Below are positions 24,541 to 34,883 of a DNA stretch of 64,000 nucleotides, in pieces. This DNA comes from Aliiroseovarius halocynthiae (GTDB lineage: Bacteria > Pseudomonadota > Alphaproteobacteria > Rhodobacterales > Rhodobacteraceae), in the NCBI RefSeq assembly GCF_007004645.1, contig NZ_ML660019.1:1660671-1724670 (forward strand), given 5' to 3'. Numbering within the stretch: the stretch's first letter is position 1; every line of letters starts with the position of its first letter. The position numbers and the translations under genes were made by a program. The notes under the pieces were generated by a model. It did no database searches and was not told the origin of the DNA. It saw only the letters and a program-made list of their open reading frames with translations.

Positions 24541-26373
24541 TTAGCTGGAAGTCTCGGCCTTCTCTTCCAACTCGAGCCATTCTTCTTCGGCGGCAGCAAG
24601 TTTCTGTTGCCGCTCGGCCAGCCCTTCTGAAGCCTTCTTGAACTTCACCGGCTCTTTGGTGAACAGATCAGGGTCCATCAAGAACCCTTCCAGCTTTGCA
24701 ATCTCGGCCATCAGACGGTCGATTTCACCGGGCAAGGCTTCCAGCCGGTGTTTTTCTGTGAAGCTCAGGCCAGATGTGGCCGGGTGGTCCGTTGCCTTGT
24801 CTTTGGCCTTATCTTTCGGTGCAGACCTCGTTTTCCCGGGCTTTTTCGCAGCCGGGACGTCATCCTCTTGGCGTTGCGCGCGATAATCCGACCAGCCACC
24901 AGCATAGGCCGTGGCAACACCATTGCCTTCCATGGCAATCGTCCGCTCGGCCACGCGGTCCAGGAAATCGCGGTCGTGGCTGACAACCAGCACGGTACCA
25001 TCAAAGCCCGAGATCAGTTCCTGCAGCAGATCCAGCGTTTCCACGTCCAGATCGTTGGTGGGTTCATCGAGAACCAAAAGATTCGATTGCCGCGCCATAA
25101 TGCGGGCCAAGATCAGTCGTGCCTTTTCGCCGCCCGACAGCGAGCGTACCGGCGCACGGGCTTGTTCATCCGAGAACAGGAATTCTTTCAGATAGCCCAC
25201 CACGTGCTTCGGGTTTCCGCGCACCATCACCTGATCGGATTTGCCCGAGATGCGCATCTCGGGATCCGAAGTCAGGTTCTCCCACAGGCTGGCGCTTTCA
25301 TCCAAGGTGGACCGGTTCTGATCGAACACCGCCATTTCGATGCCCGCTCCGTGCGAGACGCTTCCCGTGTCCGGCTCTTCCTGCCCGGTCAGAATTTTCA
25401 GAAGCGTGGTTTTGCCTGCCCCGTTCGGGCCAACAAAGGCGACCGTTTCGCCACGCATGACACGCAGATCAAAGGATTTCAGGATCACCTTATCGCCGTA
25501 AGCTTTTGAAATTCCTTTTGCCTCGATCACCTTGCGACCGGATTTTGGCCCCGCCTCAAGCGCCATTTCGGCAGCCCCCTGCCGTTTGATCTGAGAGGCC
25601 CGTTCAGCCTTCAAATCTCCCAAAGCACGCAGGCGGCCCTGGTTGCGTTTACGCCGGGCCGAGATGCCTTCGACGGCCCAGCGGGCCTCGGATTTGATTT
25701 TGCGATTCAGCTTGTGACGGTTTTGGTCTTCTTCTTCCCAAACCTTGTCACGCCATGCCTCAAAGTTCTCAAACCCCTTTTCCTGTCGGCGCACCTGCCC
25801 CCGGTCGACCCAAAGCGTCGCGCGGGTCAATGCCCGCAAGAAGGCGCGGTCGTGGCTGATCAGGACAAATCCCGCGCGGGTTTGTTTCAGCTCGTTTTCC
25901 AGCCATTCGATGGCCTGAATGTCCAGGTGGTTGGTGGGTTCATCGAGCAGCATCAGCTCGGGCGCTTCGGCCAGAAGTTTGGCCAGCGCAGCGCGACGGC
26001 GTTCCCCGCCCGAGGCCGTTGCCACAGGCGTATCAAGCTTCATCTTCAACCCTTCGGCCACCCGTTCGACTAGATAGTCATGGCCCGGTTCAAGTCCCGA
26101 CGCCGCGAATTCGCCCAGCGTTTCAAAGGCGGACAGATCGGGATGCTGGTCCATATAACCCACGGTGACACCTGGCGACAGAACGCGCGTGCCGGTATCA
26201 GGCTCTACCATCCCAGCCATGATCTTCATCAGGGTCGACTTGCCCGACCCATTGCGCCCAACCAGCGCCACGCGGTCACCTGGCTGCACCACAAGGTCCA
26301 GACCATCAAAGACAGGATCGCCGCCAAAGGTCAGCGCGATATCGTTCATCTGCAAAAGGGGTATACGTGCCAT
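24541..26373 (-). CDS. uup: ABC-F family ATPase, Uup-like
   Basis: 610 residues. Two soluble nucleotide-binding domains: Walker A GRNGSGKST with signature SGGERRRAALAKL and Walker B LMLLDEPTNHLD; then GPNGAGKTT with SGGEKARLILARI and LLVLDEPTNDLD. The linker is the basic helical ABC-F arm (about 230-275). The C-terminal 80 residues form a charged coiled coil typical of Uup. There are no membrane segments. ABC-F proteins act on the ribosome; Uup is linked to ribosome assembly and low precise-excision rates of transposons. Confidence 0.93.
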   Translation of the reverse strand: MARIPLLQMNDIALTFGGDPVFDGLDLVVQPGDRVALVGRNGSGKSTLMKIMAGMVEPDTGTRVLSPGVTVGYMDQHPDLSAFETLGEFAASGLEPGHDYLVERVAEGLKMKLDTPVATASGGERRRAALAKLLAEAPELMLLDEPTNHLDIQAIEWLENELKQTRAGFVLISHDRAFLRALTRATLWVDRGQVRRQEKGFENFEAWRDKVWEEEDQNRHKLNRKIKSEARWAVEGISARRKRNQGRLRALGDLKAERASQIKRQGAAEMALEAGPKSGRKVIEAKGISKAYGDKVILKSFDLRVMRGETVAFVGPNGAGKTTLLKILTGQEEPDTGSVSHGAGIEMAVFDQNRSTLDESASLWENLTSDPEMRISGKSDQVMVRGNPKHVVGYLKEFLFSDEQARAPVRSLSGGEKARLILARIMARQSNLLVLDEPTNDLDVETLDLLQELISGFDGTVLVVSHDRDFLDRVAERTIAMEGNGVATAYAGGWSDYRAQRQEDDVPAAKKPGKTRSAPKDKAKDKATDHPATSGLSFTEKHRLEALPGEIDRLMAEIAKLEGFLMDPDLFTKEPVKFKKASEGLAERQQKLAAAEEEWLELEEKAETSS

Positions 26374-26404
26374 AGGGCCGAGTTACGGGCTTGTACCGGT
26401 CTGG

Positions 26405-27145
26405 TCAAGCGGGTGACGACACTGCCCGAAGCAATCGCGCCCGCGCAGGAGGAACGGCGGCGATCTCGACCCCGGTAAATACGTGAAGCGTATCCAAATC
26501 GTGATCCACAACAGCATGGTCCGACACCCAGCCCCCCATCATCAGATAGGTGCGCAAAAGGGGTGGCAGGCCCAACATGGCGCGTTTGGCATCCGGTGCG
26601 CGGCGCAATCGCTGGGCAAAGCGAAACACTTTGGGCGCTTTGACACGCGGCAGCCAGCGTTTAGGGGCAATATGGCGGTCCCTCAGCAGTGCGAATGTGT
26701 CCAAATAGCGTGCCTCGTCCGTGCCCTGAAATGACGAACAGCCAAACATCAGCCCGATCTTTTCCTGATCCACATAGCGCGTCATCGCCCCCCACGCGAC
26801 ACGCAGGATGTCAGCCCCACCTTGCACATCGGGGTCAATACAGAAACGGCCCATCTCGATTAACGGGTCGGAATAGTCTCGTAGCGCCGACAACTCATAA
26901 AACTGGGCCGAGTAGCTGTCACCGATCGCGTCACCATTCGAAAACGGCATGAGGCGAAAACAGGCGACCAAATCGCCGGTTGTTATGTCTTCGACCAAAA
27001 CGTGGCGACAAACTGCATCATAGGCATCCGCATCCAGCCCCTGCCCTCCGCGAAAACACCGATGGCGCAGCTCCTGCGCAGCCAGAACATCTGCCTGCGT
27101 TTCATCAAACCGAGCCTGATAGCGAGGCGGATTCCCTGTCGGCAT
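26405..27145 (-). CDS. olsB: L-ornithine N(alpha)-acyltransferase (GNAT fold)
   Basis: 246 residues. The hemolysin/OlsB-type acyltransferase motifs are visible: LRHRCF, VEDITTGDLVACFRLMPF, EMGRFCIDPD and LMFGCSSFQGTD. OlsB makes lyso-ornithine lipid from ornithine and a 3-hydroxyacyl-ACP; OlsA then completes the phosphorus-free lipid. No olsA adjoins it here. GGAGG lies 6 bases before the ATG at 27145, preferred over an upstream start at 27169. Confidence 0.85.
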   Translation of the reverse strand: MPTGNPPRYQARFDETQADVLAAQELRHRCFRGGQGLDADAYDAVCRHVLVEDITTGDLVACFRLMPFSNGDAIGDSYSAQFYELSALRDYSDPLIEMGRFCIDPDVQGGADILRVAWGAMTRYVDQEKIGLMFGCSSFQGTDEARYLDTFALLRDRHIAPKRWLPRVKAPKVFRFAQRLRRAPDAKRAMLGLPPLLRTYLMMGGWVSDHAVVDHDLDTLHVFTGVEIAAVPPARARLLRAVSSPA

Positions 27146-27309
27146 GTGTAGCCTCCGGTCTTCGTGCAAAGCGCCAGTATTGTCCCACTTGTCTGCCTTC
27201 AGAATATGACAGATCGGTGACTGCGCGAAAGGGGCAATGATATTCAGCCGTGCTCCCGAAACGAAAAAGGCGCTGGAAGCCCGGCGCCCATTTCAAGTTT
27301 CGGCAGAGA

Positions 27310-27783
27310 TCACCCCCCGCGGAACTGCTCAGCAATGTCGATCCGGCCGAAGGAACCAAAGAGCTGTCGCAGGAAGCTGACCCCCTTGATGTTGCTGTCA
27401 GTCACGCGGCGCTCAAGTGTGACGACACGGCCATTCTCCAACCCGAAACGCTCTATGTTCTCGACCCGCCCCCGGCTGTCAAAACTGATGGCCAGAATCT
27501 GGCGGTCAATTTCTTTGGGCGCGTTATACAGGTAATGCTCGAACCGCGAGCGGACATAGTAATACCCGCTTTCTGACAAAAGACCCGCAGTTCCCGGTTT
27601 GCCGATCGCCTCGGCTACGGTTTCGCGTGTGTCTTTGCCCACAACCAAGGCATCCACGTCCTCTTGCACGGGCATATAGCCGTGATTGCGATAGGTCGCA
27701 GAACACGCGGTCAAGGTTACGCCAAGCACAACAATGGCAATCGCCTTGCCTGCGCGTTTCACCCGATCGGTCAGATAAGCCAT
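27310..27783 (-). CDS. bamE: Outer-membrane assembly lipoprotein, SmpA/OmlA (BamE) family
   Basis: 157 residues. A signal peptide with a lipobox (LTAC, lipidated Cys near residue 27) is followed by the BamE fold: VDALVVGKDTRETVAEAIGKPG, then YYYVRSRFEHYLYNAP and SFDSRGRVENIERF. It belongs to the BAM complex that inserts beta-barrel proteins in the outer membrane. GGGGAG lies close before the ATG at 27783. It is divergent from the DUF177 gene. Confidence 0.9.
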   Translation of the reverse strand: MAYLTDRVKRAGKAIAIVVLGVTLTACSATYRNHGYMPVQEDVDALVVGKDTRETVAEAIGKPGTAGLLSESGYYYVRSRFEHYLYNAPKEIDRQILAISFDSRGRVENIERFGLENGRVVTLERRVTDSNIKGVSFLRQLFGSFGRIDIAEQFRGG

Positions 27784-27928
27784 ATGCTCCCCTTGCGTTC
27801 TGCCCTTGCTTCTGGGTATCGGCTTATCGCAGGAATAGCTTTGGTTCAAGAAACGATACCGCTTGTGCTTGCCAGTGGTTAGGATTCCCACCATATCCGG
27901 TTTGCTACGACGATCAGGAGACATCAAC

Positions 27929-28525
27929 ATGAGCTCAGATACATCCCCAGACAACTCGGGCGCCCCCGTGTATCAGCACATTTTGCGGGTGGCGGATCTG
28001 TCGACAAAACTGGACACCACATTCGAGCTGATCCCGACCGAAGCTGAGTGCAAGGCCATTGCCGCGGATCTGGGCCTGCCCGGCCTTCGAAAGCTGCGTT
28101 TCAAGGGGACGCTGGCCGCGCGAGGCAAGACTGATTGGCAGCTTACAGCGCATCTGGGCGCGACCGTCGTGCAGGATTGCGTTGTCACGCTGAACCCCGT
28201 CACCACGCGTATAGAAGAACCAGTGCGCCGCCGCTGGGTGCGCGATCTGCCCGAGCTTGAAGCGGGGGACGAGATCGAAATGCCGGATGACGAGACGCTG
28301 GAACAATTGGGATCCGAGTTCGATTTGGGCACGGTGATGACCGAATCCCTTGCGCTGTCTTTGCCCCTCTTCCCGCGCGTCGATGGGGCCGAATTGGATC
28401 AGGCCAATTTCTCGGCCCCCGGAATCGCCCCGATGAGCGACGATGACGCCAAACCCTTTGCGGGTCTGTCCGCTTTGCGCGATCAAATGACGGGCAAAAG
28501 CGACTCGGAAAATAGCGACAAGTAA
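27929..28525 (+). CDS. yceD: DUF177 (YceD) family protein
   Basis: 198 residues. The C-terminal family motif is [21 protein letters not shown] (about 129-149), after [12 protein letters not shown] with the conserved Cys and an acidic central stretch. YceD homologues are linked to 23S rRNA accumulation and are usually encoded just before rpmF, as here. CAGGAG lies 8 bases before the ATG at 27929. Confidence 0.85.
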   Translation: MSSDTSPDNSGAPVYQHILRVADLSTKLDTTFELIPTEAECKAIAADLGLPGLRKLRFKGTLAARGKTDWQLTAHLGATVVQDCVVTLNPVTTRIEEPVRRRWVRDLPELEAGDEIEMPDDETLEQLGSEFDLGTVMTESLALSLPLFPRVDGAELDQANFSAPGIAPMSDDDAKPFAGLSALRDQMTGKSDSENSDK

Positions 28526-28769
28526 CCGGCGCAGACGTTACACGACCGGGATTCACGTGAAAAACTTTGGTTTTCCGCGAAATCCGGCCAATCGGCACTT
28601 GCAAGACAGAAGAAACCCAGTATTTTCCCGGCTTCTTCCACAAGATGGGTTGGACAGCGCCCCGCAAACAGCGTATGAGGCGCCAGACTCAGACACGAGG
28701 ATAAGCAGGCTTCGCCGAAGCCTAAAGAAATCACCGGGCCATGCGCCCCCAAAATCGAAGGTTGAGACC

Positions 28770-28979
28770 ATGGCCGTCCAACAGAACAAAGTATCCAAGT
28801 CGCGCCGCAACAATCGCCGCGCACATGACGCTCTGGTTGCTGCGAACCCGAACGAATGCTCGAACTGCGGCGAGCTGAAGCGCCCTCACCACGTGTGCCC
28901 GTCCTGCGGCCACTATGACGACCGTGAAGTTGTTGCCATGGCCGACGAAATCGACCTGGATGACGAGGACGCGGCGTAA
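28770..28979 (+). CDS. rpmF: 50S ribosomal protein L32
   Basis: 69 residues. [19 protein letters not shown] is the typical L32 N-terminus. Two CxxC pairs (CSNC, CPSC) form the zinc ribbon, so it is the zinc-binding form. The acidic C-terminal tail ([11 protein letters not shown]) is usual in alphaproteobacteria. It follows yceD by 244 bases and precedes plsX. Confidence 0.97.
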   Translation: MAVQQNKVSKSRRNNRRAHDALVAANPNECSNCGELKRPHHVCPSCGHYDDREVVAMADEIDLDDEDAA

Positions 28980-29035
28980 GGCACTTGCCCCGCGCGGGTG
29001 GGCATGTCAGAAAATCCCCGAGCATGGGATAAAGA

Positions 29036-30124
29036 ATGACAATGAACGCCCCCAAACGCACAATCGTATCGGTCGACGCCATGGGCGGAGATCTTGGACC
29101 GGCAGCCGTCGTTGCCGGTCTTGCGCTGTCTGCAGATAAGAACCCAAATATCGGGTTCATTCTGCACGGCAACAAACCCGAACTCGAAAAACTCGTCGCG
29201 CGCACCAAAGGGTTGGATGAGGTTTGCGAGATTCGTCACGCCGACGAAGTCGTAACGATGGACGCAAAACCCAGCTATGTGATGCGCAATGGTCAGAACA
29301 CCTCGATGTGGTCGACCATTGATGCCGTGCGCAATGGCGATGCCGATGTGGCCGTCAGCTGCGGCAATACCGGCGCGCTGATGCTGTTGTCCATGGTGCG
29401 CCTGCGTAAGTTGCCTGGCGTGAATCGCCCTGCGATTGCATGTCTGTGGCCCTCGCGCAATGCGGCGGGCTTTAACGTGATGCTGGATGTGGGCGCTGAC
29501 ATTCGCGCCGATGACACTGATCTTCTGCAATATGCCATGATGGGCGCGTCCTACGCCCGCAACGGGCTTGGTATGGCACGCCCGCGTGTCGGCCTTTTGA
29601 ACGTCGGCACCGAAGAACACAAAGGCCGCCCCGAACTGAAAAGCGCACATGAGCTGATTGGCAACGTCGCTGACGATGCGAATATCGATTATGTGGGTTT
29701 TGTAGAAGGCGGGGACATCCCATCGGACCGCGTAGACGTCATCGTCACCGATGGCTTTACCGGGAACGTGGCGTTGAAAACCGCCGAGGGTACTGCAAGC
29801 CTTGTTTCGGGACTGCTGCGGGATGCATTCAATGCAACGATTCTGTCGAAGATCTCGGCCCTCTTGGCGCTGACCTCTCTGAAGCGTCTCAGCAAACGCG
29901 TGGATCCGCGTCGCAACAATGGCGGCGTGTTTCTTGGATTGAATGGCACCGTGGTGAAAAGTCATGGATCAGCCGATGCGACGGGCATGTCCGCTGCGGT
30001 AAAGCTGGCCTTCCGTCTGGCCGAAAGCGGCTTCAATGAGAAACTCGCAGCCCGGGTTGCGTCCGCAGGCGTGCAGAACCAAGATAATAAGAACAAGAAA
30101 CCGGAAGGTAAGCAGCCAGAATGA
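29036..30124 (+). CDS. plsX: Phosphate acyltransferase PlsX
   Basis: 362 residues. It converts acyl-ACP to acyl-phosphate for phosphatidic acid synthesis. Motifs: [63 protein letters not shown] and [18 protein letters not shown] second ATG at 29042 is a possible start. It overlaps fabH by four bases (ATGA). Confidence 0.96.
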   Translation: MTMNAPKRTIVSVDAMGGDLGPAAVVAGLALSADKNPNIGFILHGNKPELEKLVARTKGLDEVCEIRHADEVVTMDAKPSYVMRNGQNTSMWSTIDAVRNGDADVAVSCGNTGALMLLSMVRLRKLPGVNRPAIACLWPSRNAAGFNVMLDVGADIRADDTDLLQYAMMGASYARNGLGMARPRVGLLNVGTEEHKGRPELKSAHELIGNVADDANIDYVGFVEGGDIPSDRVDVIVTDGFTGNVALKTAEGTASLVSGLLRDAFNATILSKISALLALTSLKRLSKRVDPRRNNGGVFLGLNGTVVKSHGSADATGMSAAVKLAFRLAESGFNEKLAARVASAGVQNQDNKNKKPEGKQPE

Positions 30125-31095
30125 CACTTCGCGCCGTGGTCAAAGGCGTCGGGCACTATCTGCCCGAACGCGTGGTTCCAAACTCGTATTTCGAAGAGAT
30201 TGTCGACACGTCCGATGAATGGATTCGCACACGCTCGGGTATTGAGCGCCGCCACTTTGCGGCAGAAGGCGAAACCACCTCGCAAATGGGCGCACATGCT
30301 GCCCGCGCGGCGCTCGCAGATGCAGGGCTTAAACCAGACGACATTGATGCCATTGTTGTGGCCACATCGACGCCGGATCTGACCTTTCCGTCCGTCGCCA
30401 CGATGGTGCAGAATGAACTGGGCATGACGCGCGGATATGGCTTCGATGTCCAAGCGGTTTGCGCCGGGTTCGTTTTTGCCCTGACCAATGCAAACGCGTT
30501 GGTCGTTTCGGGGCAAGCCAAGCGTGTTTTGGTCATCGGCACTGAAACGTTTTCGCGCATTTTGGATATGACCGACCGCGCCACGTGCGTTTTGTTCGGA
30601 GACGGCGCAGGTGCGCTTGTGCTTGAGGCACAGGATGGCACCGGCACCAGCGATGATCGTGGCATCCTGTCTGCGGATCTGAACTCGGACGGCAGCATGC
30701 GCGAGATGCTTTATGTGGACGGCGGGGTGTCAACCACGCAAACCTCGGGCCATTTGCGAATGCAGGGCAATCCCCTGTTCCGTCAAGCCGTTGGAAAGCT
30801 GGCCCAAACCGCGGAAGCGGCCTTGACCAAAGCGGGTCTGACCGATGACGACGTGAACTGGATCGTGCCCCATCAAGCCAATATCCGCATCATTCAGGGC
30901 ACTGCCAAGAAGCTTGGCGTCCCGATGGAGCGCGTGGTCGTGACCGTTCAGGACCATGGCAACACCTCGGCCGCGTCTATCCCTCTGGCAATGTCGGTTG
31001 CGCGAAGCGAAGGCAAGATCAAGGACGGTGATCTTCTGGTTGCTGAAGCCATCGGTGGCGGCTTGGCCTGGGGCGCTGTGGTTCTGCGCTGGTAA
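30121..31095 (+). CDS. fabH: 3-oxoacyl-ACP synthase III (KAS III)
   Basis: 324 residues. The catalytic triad is Cys114 (DVQAVCAGF), His251 (VPHQANIR) and Asn281 (DHGNTSAAS). It condenses acetyl-CoA with malonyl-ACP to start fatty acid synthesis. Its start codon overlaps the plsX stop (ATGA), so the two are translationally coupled. Confidence 0.97.
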   Translation: MTLRAVVKGVGHYLPERVVPNSYFEEIVDTSDEWIRTRSGIERRHFAAEGETTSQMGAHAARAALADAGLKPDDIDAIVVATSTPDLTFPSVATMVQNELGMTRGYGFDVQAVCAGFVFALTNANALVVSGQAKRVLVIGTETFSRILDMTDRATCVLFGDGAGALVLEAQDGTGTSDDRGILSADLNSDGSMREMLYVDGGVSTTQTSGHLRMQGNPLFRQAVGKLAQTAEAALTKAGLTDDDVNWIVPHQANIRIIQGTAKKLGVPMERVVVTVQDHGNTSAASIPLAMSVARSEGKIKDGDLLVAEAIGGGLAWGAVVLRW

Positions 31096-31269
31096 CACCC
31101 GCCCCCAAATTCAGGAAATTCTTCCATGACTTGCATAAGCGGGCAACTGCTTTTGCAAGCCATTGATATTGACTCGGAATTTCAAACCTTCCATGCTCTG
31201 AAAACTATCTGAACATGCCCAGAGCCTGTATACGGATAAATGGGGCTAAAATATTTGTAGGGGGACAAT

Positions 31270-31572
31270 ATGAGTGAAAAGACTTTGACCCGCATGGACC
31301 TAAGCGAGTCCTTGTTTCATGAGGTCGGCCTGTCGCGCAATGAAAGCGCGCAGCTGGTGGAAAACGTGTTGAACCACATCTCGGACGCATTGGTTTCTGG
31401 CCAAAGCGTTAAGATCTCGTCATTCGGAACCTTTTCGGTGCGCGATAAAGCTGCCCGCGTGGGGCGCAACCCCAAAACAGGGGAAGAAGTGCCGATCCTT
31501 CCGCGCCGTGTTCTGACGTTCCGCCCATCGCATCTGATGAAAGATCGGGTTGCCGCCGGAAACAAGCGCTGA
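31270..31572 (+). CDS. ihfA: Integration host factor subunit alpha
   Basis: 100 residues of the HU/IHF fold. [22 protein letters not shown] is the DNA-bending beta-arm, and [22 protein letters not shown] is the IHF-type core. The N-terminal [12 protein letters not shown] marks the alpha subunit. A 174-bp gap after fabH probably holds its own promoter. Confidence 0.95.
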   Translation: MSEKTLTRMDLSESLFHEVGLSRNESAQLVENVLNHISDALVSGQSVKISSFGTFSVRDKAARVGRNPKTGEEVPILPRRVLTFRPSHLMKDRVAAGNKR

Positions 31573-31622
31573 TCCGCATCTGACCGCTCACCACTTTGCA
31601 TTCCTAACGGGCAGACACCATC

Positions 31623-32627
31623 ATGGACAAGAAGTCACCTGACGCCTTTCGCACCATCAGCGAGGTGGCCGATTGGCTGGGCGTGCCAACGCATGTGTTG
31701 CGGTTTTGGGAAAGCCGGTTCACGCAGGTGAAACCGGTCAAGCGCGCGGGCGGACGGCGGTATTATCGCCCAGCCGATATGGAGCTTTTGGGCGGCATTC
31801 GAAAGCTGTTGCACGAAGATGGCATGACTATTCGTGGCGTTCAAAAACTGCTGCGCGAACATGGTATCAAACATGTAGCTGCCATGTCGCCACCGCTGAA
31901 CAGCGACGAGATGCGGGAAGAAGCCGAAACAAATGTTGTGCTTCTTACCTCGCAAGATGCCGAAGAGCAGGAAGAGGCGCCGCCCGCAGAGATTGCCACC
32001 GAGCATGAAACAGCGTTCAGAGACCAAATGGGTGTCAACAACCCTGGGCCGGAAACTCCAGACGAGTTCGTCGAACTCTCAGGCGAAGAAACAGCTGCTA
32101 ACCCCGCCTCACAAGAGGAGCTCTCCCCCCCCGTGAGGCCAGAGGCCTCTGATGCCGCAGAAGAACCGGCAACCGAACCAGACCTGTTCTCGACCTCTTA
32201 TGAGGCAGAGCTGGAAGTTACAGAAGAGACAACTCCGCAACACACGCTTGCGCTTTCTGCGTCTGATCCAGAACCATATGAACAGGAAGCAGATGTTATT
32301 TCCGATGCTCCAAAATCGGAGGCCCACGAACTCGTGGCCACACAGGGCACCAAGCAAACTGAACCTGAACCCACTTCAGAGGAAACGGCCGAGGATCTCA
32401 CAGCCGCCGCCCCTGCCCCAATTGATGTTTCGCACGTCGCGCCAGACGCAGCGGATGACGCTATTTCCGTCGCTTCCAACGCCATGCCAAGCGTACAACT
32501 TCGGTCCTTCCGGGCAAGTGGCGGGACACTGTCTGAAGATGTATTACGCGACCTGGCTGACCGACTGGTTCAGTTGGCCTCACGGATGCCTGCCGCGCCG
32601 GCAGCCAATCAAGTGGACAATGGATAG
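31623..32627 (+). CDS. MerR family transcriptional regulator with a long acidic tail
   Basis: 334 residues. The N-terminal 80 residues form a MerR HTH ([25 protein letters not shown], then [21 protein letters not shown]). About 200 low-complexity residues rich in Glu, Thr, Ala and Pro follow, and a short helical C-terminus ([19 protein letters not shown]). It lacks the metal-binding cysteines of classical MerR. The ihfA-merR order is conserved in alphaproteobacteria; the targets are unknown. It is co-directional with ihfA and 50 bases after it. Confidence 0.87.
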   Translation: MDKKSPDAFRTISEVADWLGVPTHVLRFWESRFTQVKPVKRAGGRRYYRPADMELLGGIRKLLHEDGMTIRGVQKLLREHGIKHVAAMSPPLNSDEMREEAETNVVLLTSQDAEEQEEAPPAEIATEHETAFRDQMGVNNPGPETPDEFVELSGEETAANPASQEELSPPVRPEASDAAEEPATEPDLFSTSYEAELEVTEETTPQHTLALSASDPEPYEQEADVISDAPKSEAHELVATQGTKQTEPEPTSEETAEDLTAAAPAPIDVSHVAPDAADDAISVASNAMPSVQLRSFRASGGTLSEDVLRDLADRLVQLASRMPAAPAANQVDNG

Positions 32628-32736
32628 GTGGAATGACGCGGTTAACGCCTTCGACAGACGCATTGGAAAGAAAGCGCATTCTCCGCGCTTTTCCCGCTTG
32701 CCCTACCCGCGAAAATCACTATGTAAGGGCCTCAGT

Positions 32737-32813
32737 CGGGCTATGGCGCAGCCTGGTAGCGCGTCCGTCTGGGGGACGGAAGGTCGCAGGTTCGAGTCCT
32801 GCTAGCCCGACCA
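32737..32813 (+). tRNA. tRNA-Pro (anticodon GGG)
   Basis: 77 nt with an encoded CCA end. The acceptor stem CGGGCTA at 32737-32743 pairs with TAGCCCG at 32803-32809. The anticodon loop CTGGGGG gives GGG, and the T-arm contains GGTTCGAGTCC. A terminator follows. Confidence 0.96.
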
Positions 32814-32822
32814 AATCAAAAA

Positions 32823-32853
32823 ACGCCCGCCCGGCATTCGGGCGGGTGTTTTT
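32823..32853 (+). terminator. Rho-independent terminator of tRNA-Pro
   Basis: An 11-bp stem with one G-T pair (32823-32833 with 32839-32849) and a 5-base loop leads into a T-run at 32849-32853. Confidence 0.9.
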
Positions 32854-32898
32854 GTATGGATCAGGCCGCTATTCGGCCTGCGGCGAAGGAGGAACGCC

Positions 32899-33972
32899 AT
32901 GAAATCCGGTGTGCTAGCCGATCACCAGATCCGGCAAATGATCACGGAAGGCGGTATCTCCGCGTCCTCGCCCATTCTGAACGAACAGATCCAACCTGCG
33001 TCACTTGACCTGCGTCTGGGTGAAAAAGCCTATCGCGTACGCGCGTCGTTCTTGCCCGGCAAGGATGCGACGGTGGCCGATCGATTGTCGGAACTGACCA
33101 TGCACGAGTTGTCCCTGACCGGTGGCGCTGTGCTGGAAAAGGGCTGCGTCTATGTGATTCCGCTGATGGAGCGGCTAAACCTGCCCGGGGGCATGACCGC
33201 TGCCGCCAGCGCCAAAAGCTCGATCGGGCGGGTCGACCTGATGACCCGCGTGATTACCGATCAGGGGATCGAATTTGACCGCGTGCCCGAAGGCTATGAC
33301 GGCCCGCTTTATGCCGAGATTTGCCCGCAGAGCTTTTCCGTCGTGGCGCAACCCGGCCAACTTCTGAACCAGATTATCTTCCGGCAAGGCAAAACCATCC
33401 TGTCCGATGACGAGCTGCGCGCCGTGCATACCCGCAATCCGATTGTGTCGGGCGATCCGGTGATCTCGGACGGATTGGGCTTTTCGGTCGACTTGCGCCC
33501 CGAAACAGGTGACCTGGTCGGCTATCGCGCAAAACGCCATTCCGGTGTCGTGGACCTGTCAAAACTGGCGTATTACGACCCTGCCGATTATTGGGAAGAG
33601 GTCCGCACGACCGAAGGCCGCATCATCCTTGACCCCGGCGCATTCTATATCCTTGTTAGCCGCGAAGCCATCGCCATCCCACCCGATTGCGCAGCAGAAA
33701 TGGCCCCCTATCTGGCGATGGTCGGCGAGTTTCGCGTGCACTATGCAGGCTTCTTTGACCCCGGCTTTGGCTATGACGCGGCGGGAGGATCAGGTTCACG
33801 CGGTGTGCTTGAAGTGCGCTGCCACGAGGCCCCCTTTGTCTTGGAGCACGGTCAGGTCGTCGGTCGCCTTGTCTATGAAAAGATGAGCGAAATCCCCGAG
33901 GCGCTCTATGGTGTCGACATCAAGTCGAACTATCAGGGGCAAGGATTGAAATTGTCGAAACACTTCAGGTAG
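32899..33972 (+). CDS. dcd: 2'-deoxycytidine 5'-triphosphate deaminase, two-domain form
   Basis: 357 residues, about twice the length of E. coli Dcd. Two trimeric-dUTPase-like domains are arranged in tandem. The first carries QPASLDLRLG and AKSSIGRVDLMTRV, the second MAPYLAMVGEFRVHYAGFFDPGFGY. It deaminates dCTP to dUTP for dTMP synthesis. The duplicated form is a known alphaproteobacterial variant. Confidence 0.9.
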   Translation: MKSGVLADHQIRQMITEGGISASSPILNEQIQPASLDLRLGEKAYRVRASFLPGKDATVADRLSELTMHELSLTGGAVLEKGCVYVIPLMERLNLPGGMTAAASAKSSIGRVDLMTRVITDQGIEFDRVPEGYDGPLYAEICPQSFSVVAQPGQLLNQIIFRQGKTILSDDELRAVHTRNPIVSGDPVISDGLGFSVDLRPETGDLVGYRAKRHSGVVDLSKLAYYDPADYWEEVRTTEGRIILDPGAFYILVSREAIAIPPDCAAEMAPYLAMVGEFRVHYAGFFDPGFGYDAAGGSGSRGVLEVRCHEAPFVLEHGQVVGRLVYEKMSEIPEALYGVDIKSNYQGQGLKLSKHFR

Positions 33973-33977
33973 CCCGC

Positions 33978-34673
33978 TCAACCGGTTGCCCACTTCAAAG
34001 GCAGAGGCAGGTCAAATCCCGCATAATCAAACCGAAACACCCGGCGGCTGGACTGCGTCACCGCAGGTTTCGACGCATGCAGGGTCAGCATATTCATAAT
34101 CAATACGTCGCCCCGGCGCGCATCGCCCGTGTCGATTGGAAACCCAGCAGTGGCAGCTTCGGCCTGCTCCGACGGGACCACTCCCAGCACGTGAGTGCCC
34201 ACGGCCGTTTGCATCGCGCCGTTCCGTTCGTCGGTATCGTCCAGATGAACGCGCACAAATAACATCTGTTGCAGCAACTCGGCTGGCGGCTCGCAATGCA
34301 CGATGCCAGCCTTCTCGGTCCAATTGGTGAATCCCGGCACATCATGTTTCTGGTCAACACAAATGACCCGATCCTGATGCCACGGAACACCCCAGTTTGC
34401 ATGTTCGGATTTGTTGAAAGAAACAGCGCGAACGGGGCGCGCTTTAGGATCGACCTCGTTGATCAGCGCCTGTAAATGAGCATCGCCTGCAAGGACCCCG
34501 GCAAGCCCCAGGCCGTTAACGGACAAACGTTGCCCCGCACGAGCGTTCTGTTCGGCGACAGCATCAAATGGTGCAAGCTCTTCTTCTGACAAGGCGCCAC
34601 GCAGCCACAGATGGCCGGTTTCCTTGAACTCGGATTTCCTGCTCGGGGGATTTGCAGTCACGCTGCCACCCAC
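33978..34673 (-). CDS. Phytanoyl-CoA dioxygenase (PhyH) family protein
   Basis: 231 residues from a GTG at 34673. The iron-binding WHQD (His99, Asp101) and a late LTLHASKPA with RRVFRFDY match the 2-oxoglutarate-dependent PhyH fold. The 3' end lies 5 bases from the convergent dcd gene. The GTG overlaps the stop of the preceding 68-residue gene by one base. The substrate is unknown; bacterial members hydroxylate diverse small molecules. Confidence 0.8.
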   Translation of the reverse strand: MGGSVTANPPSRKSEFKETGHLWLRGALSEEELAPFDAVAEQNARAGQRLSVNGLGLAGVLAGDAHLQALINEVDPKARPVRAVSFNKSEHANWGVPWHQDRVICVDQKHDVPGFTNWTEKAGIVHCEPPAELLQQMLFVRVHLDDTDERNGAMQTAVGTHVLGVVPSEQAEAATAGFPIDTGDARRGDVLIMNMLTLHASKPAVTQSSRRVFRFDYAGFDLPLPLKWATG

Positions 34674-34879
34674 TATCTTCGGCGCAAAATCCGCATGGTT
34701 TGGCGTGTGCGTTTGGCTGTTTCTTTGGTGTTGCGCGCGGCCTTTCGCTCTTCCGGCGTCATATCTTCAGGCCGTTTCCCCCGACGGGACGCCGCATCAA
34801 GACCTGCATTCACGCCCTTGTTGATCAGGCGGCGCGTTACGATCCGAATAACCATGTTGATCAGCTGATTGGCATTCAT
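34673..34879 (-). CDS. Small basic protein downstream of scpB
   Basis: 68 residues from an ATG at 34879. A helical start (NANQLINMVIRIVTRRLINKG) leads into a strongly basic stretch (ERKAARNTKETAKRTRQTMR), which could bind nucleic acid or a membrane surface. I recognise no named function. It sits 4 bases after scpB and one base from the PhyH-like gene, so it is probably in the scp operon. Confidence 0.65.
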   Translation of the reverse strand: MNANQLINMVIRIVTRRLINKGVNAGLDAASRRGKRPEDMTPEERKAARNTKETAKRTRQTMRILRRR

Positions 34880-34883
34880 ATCT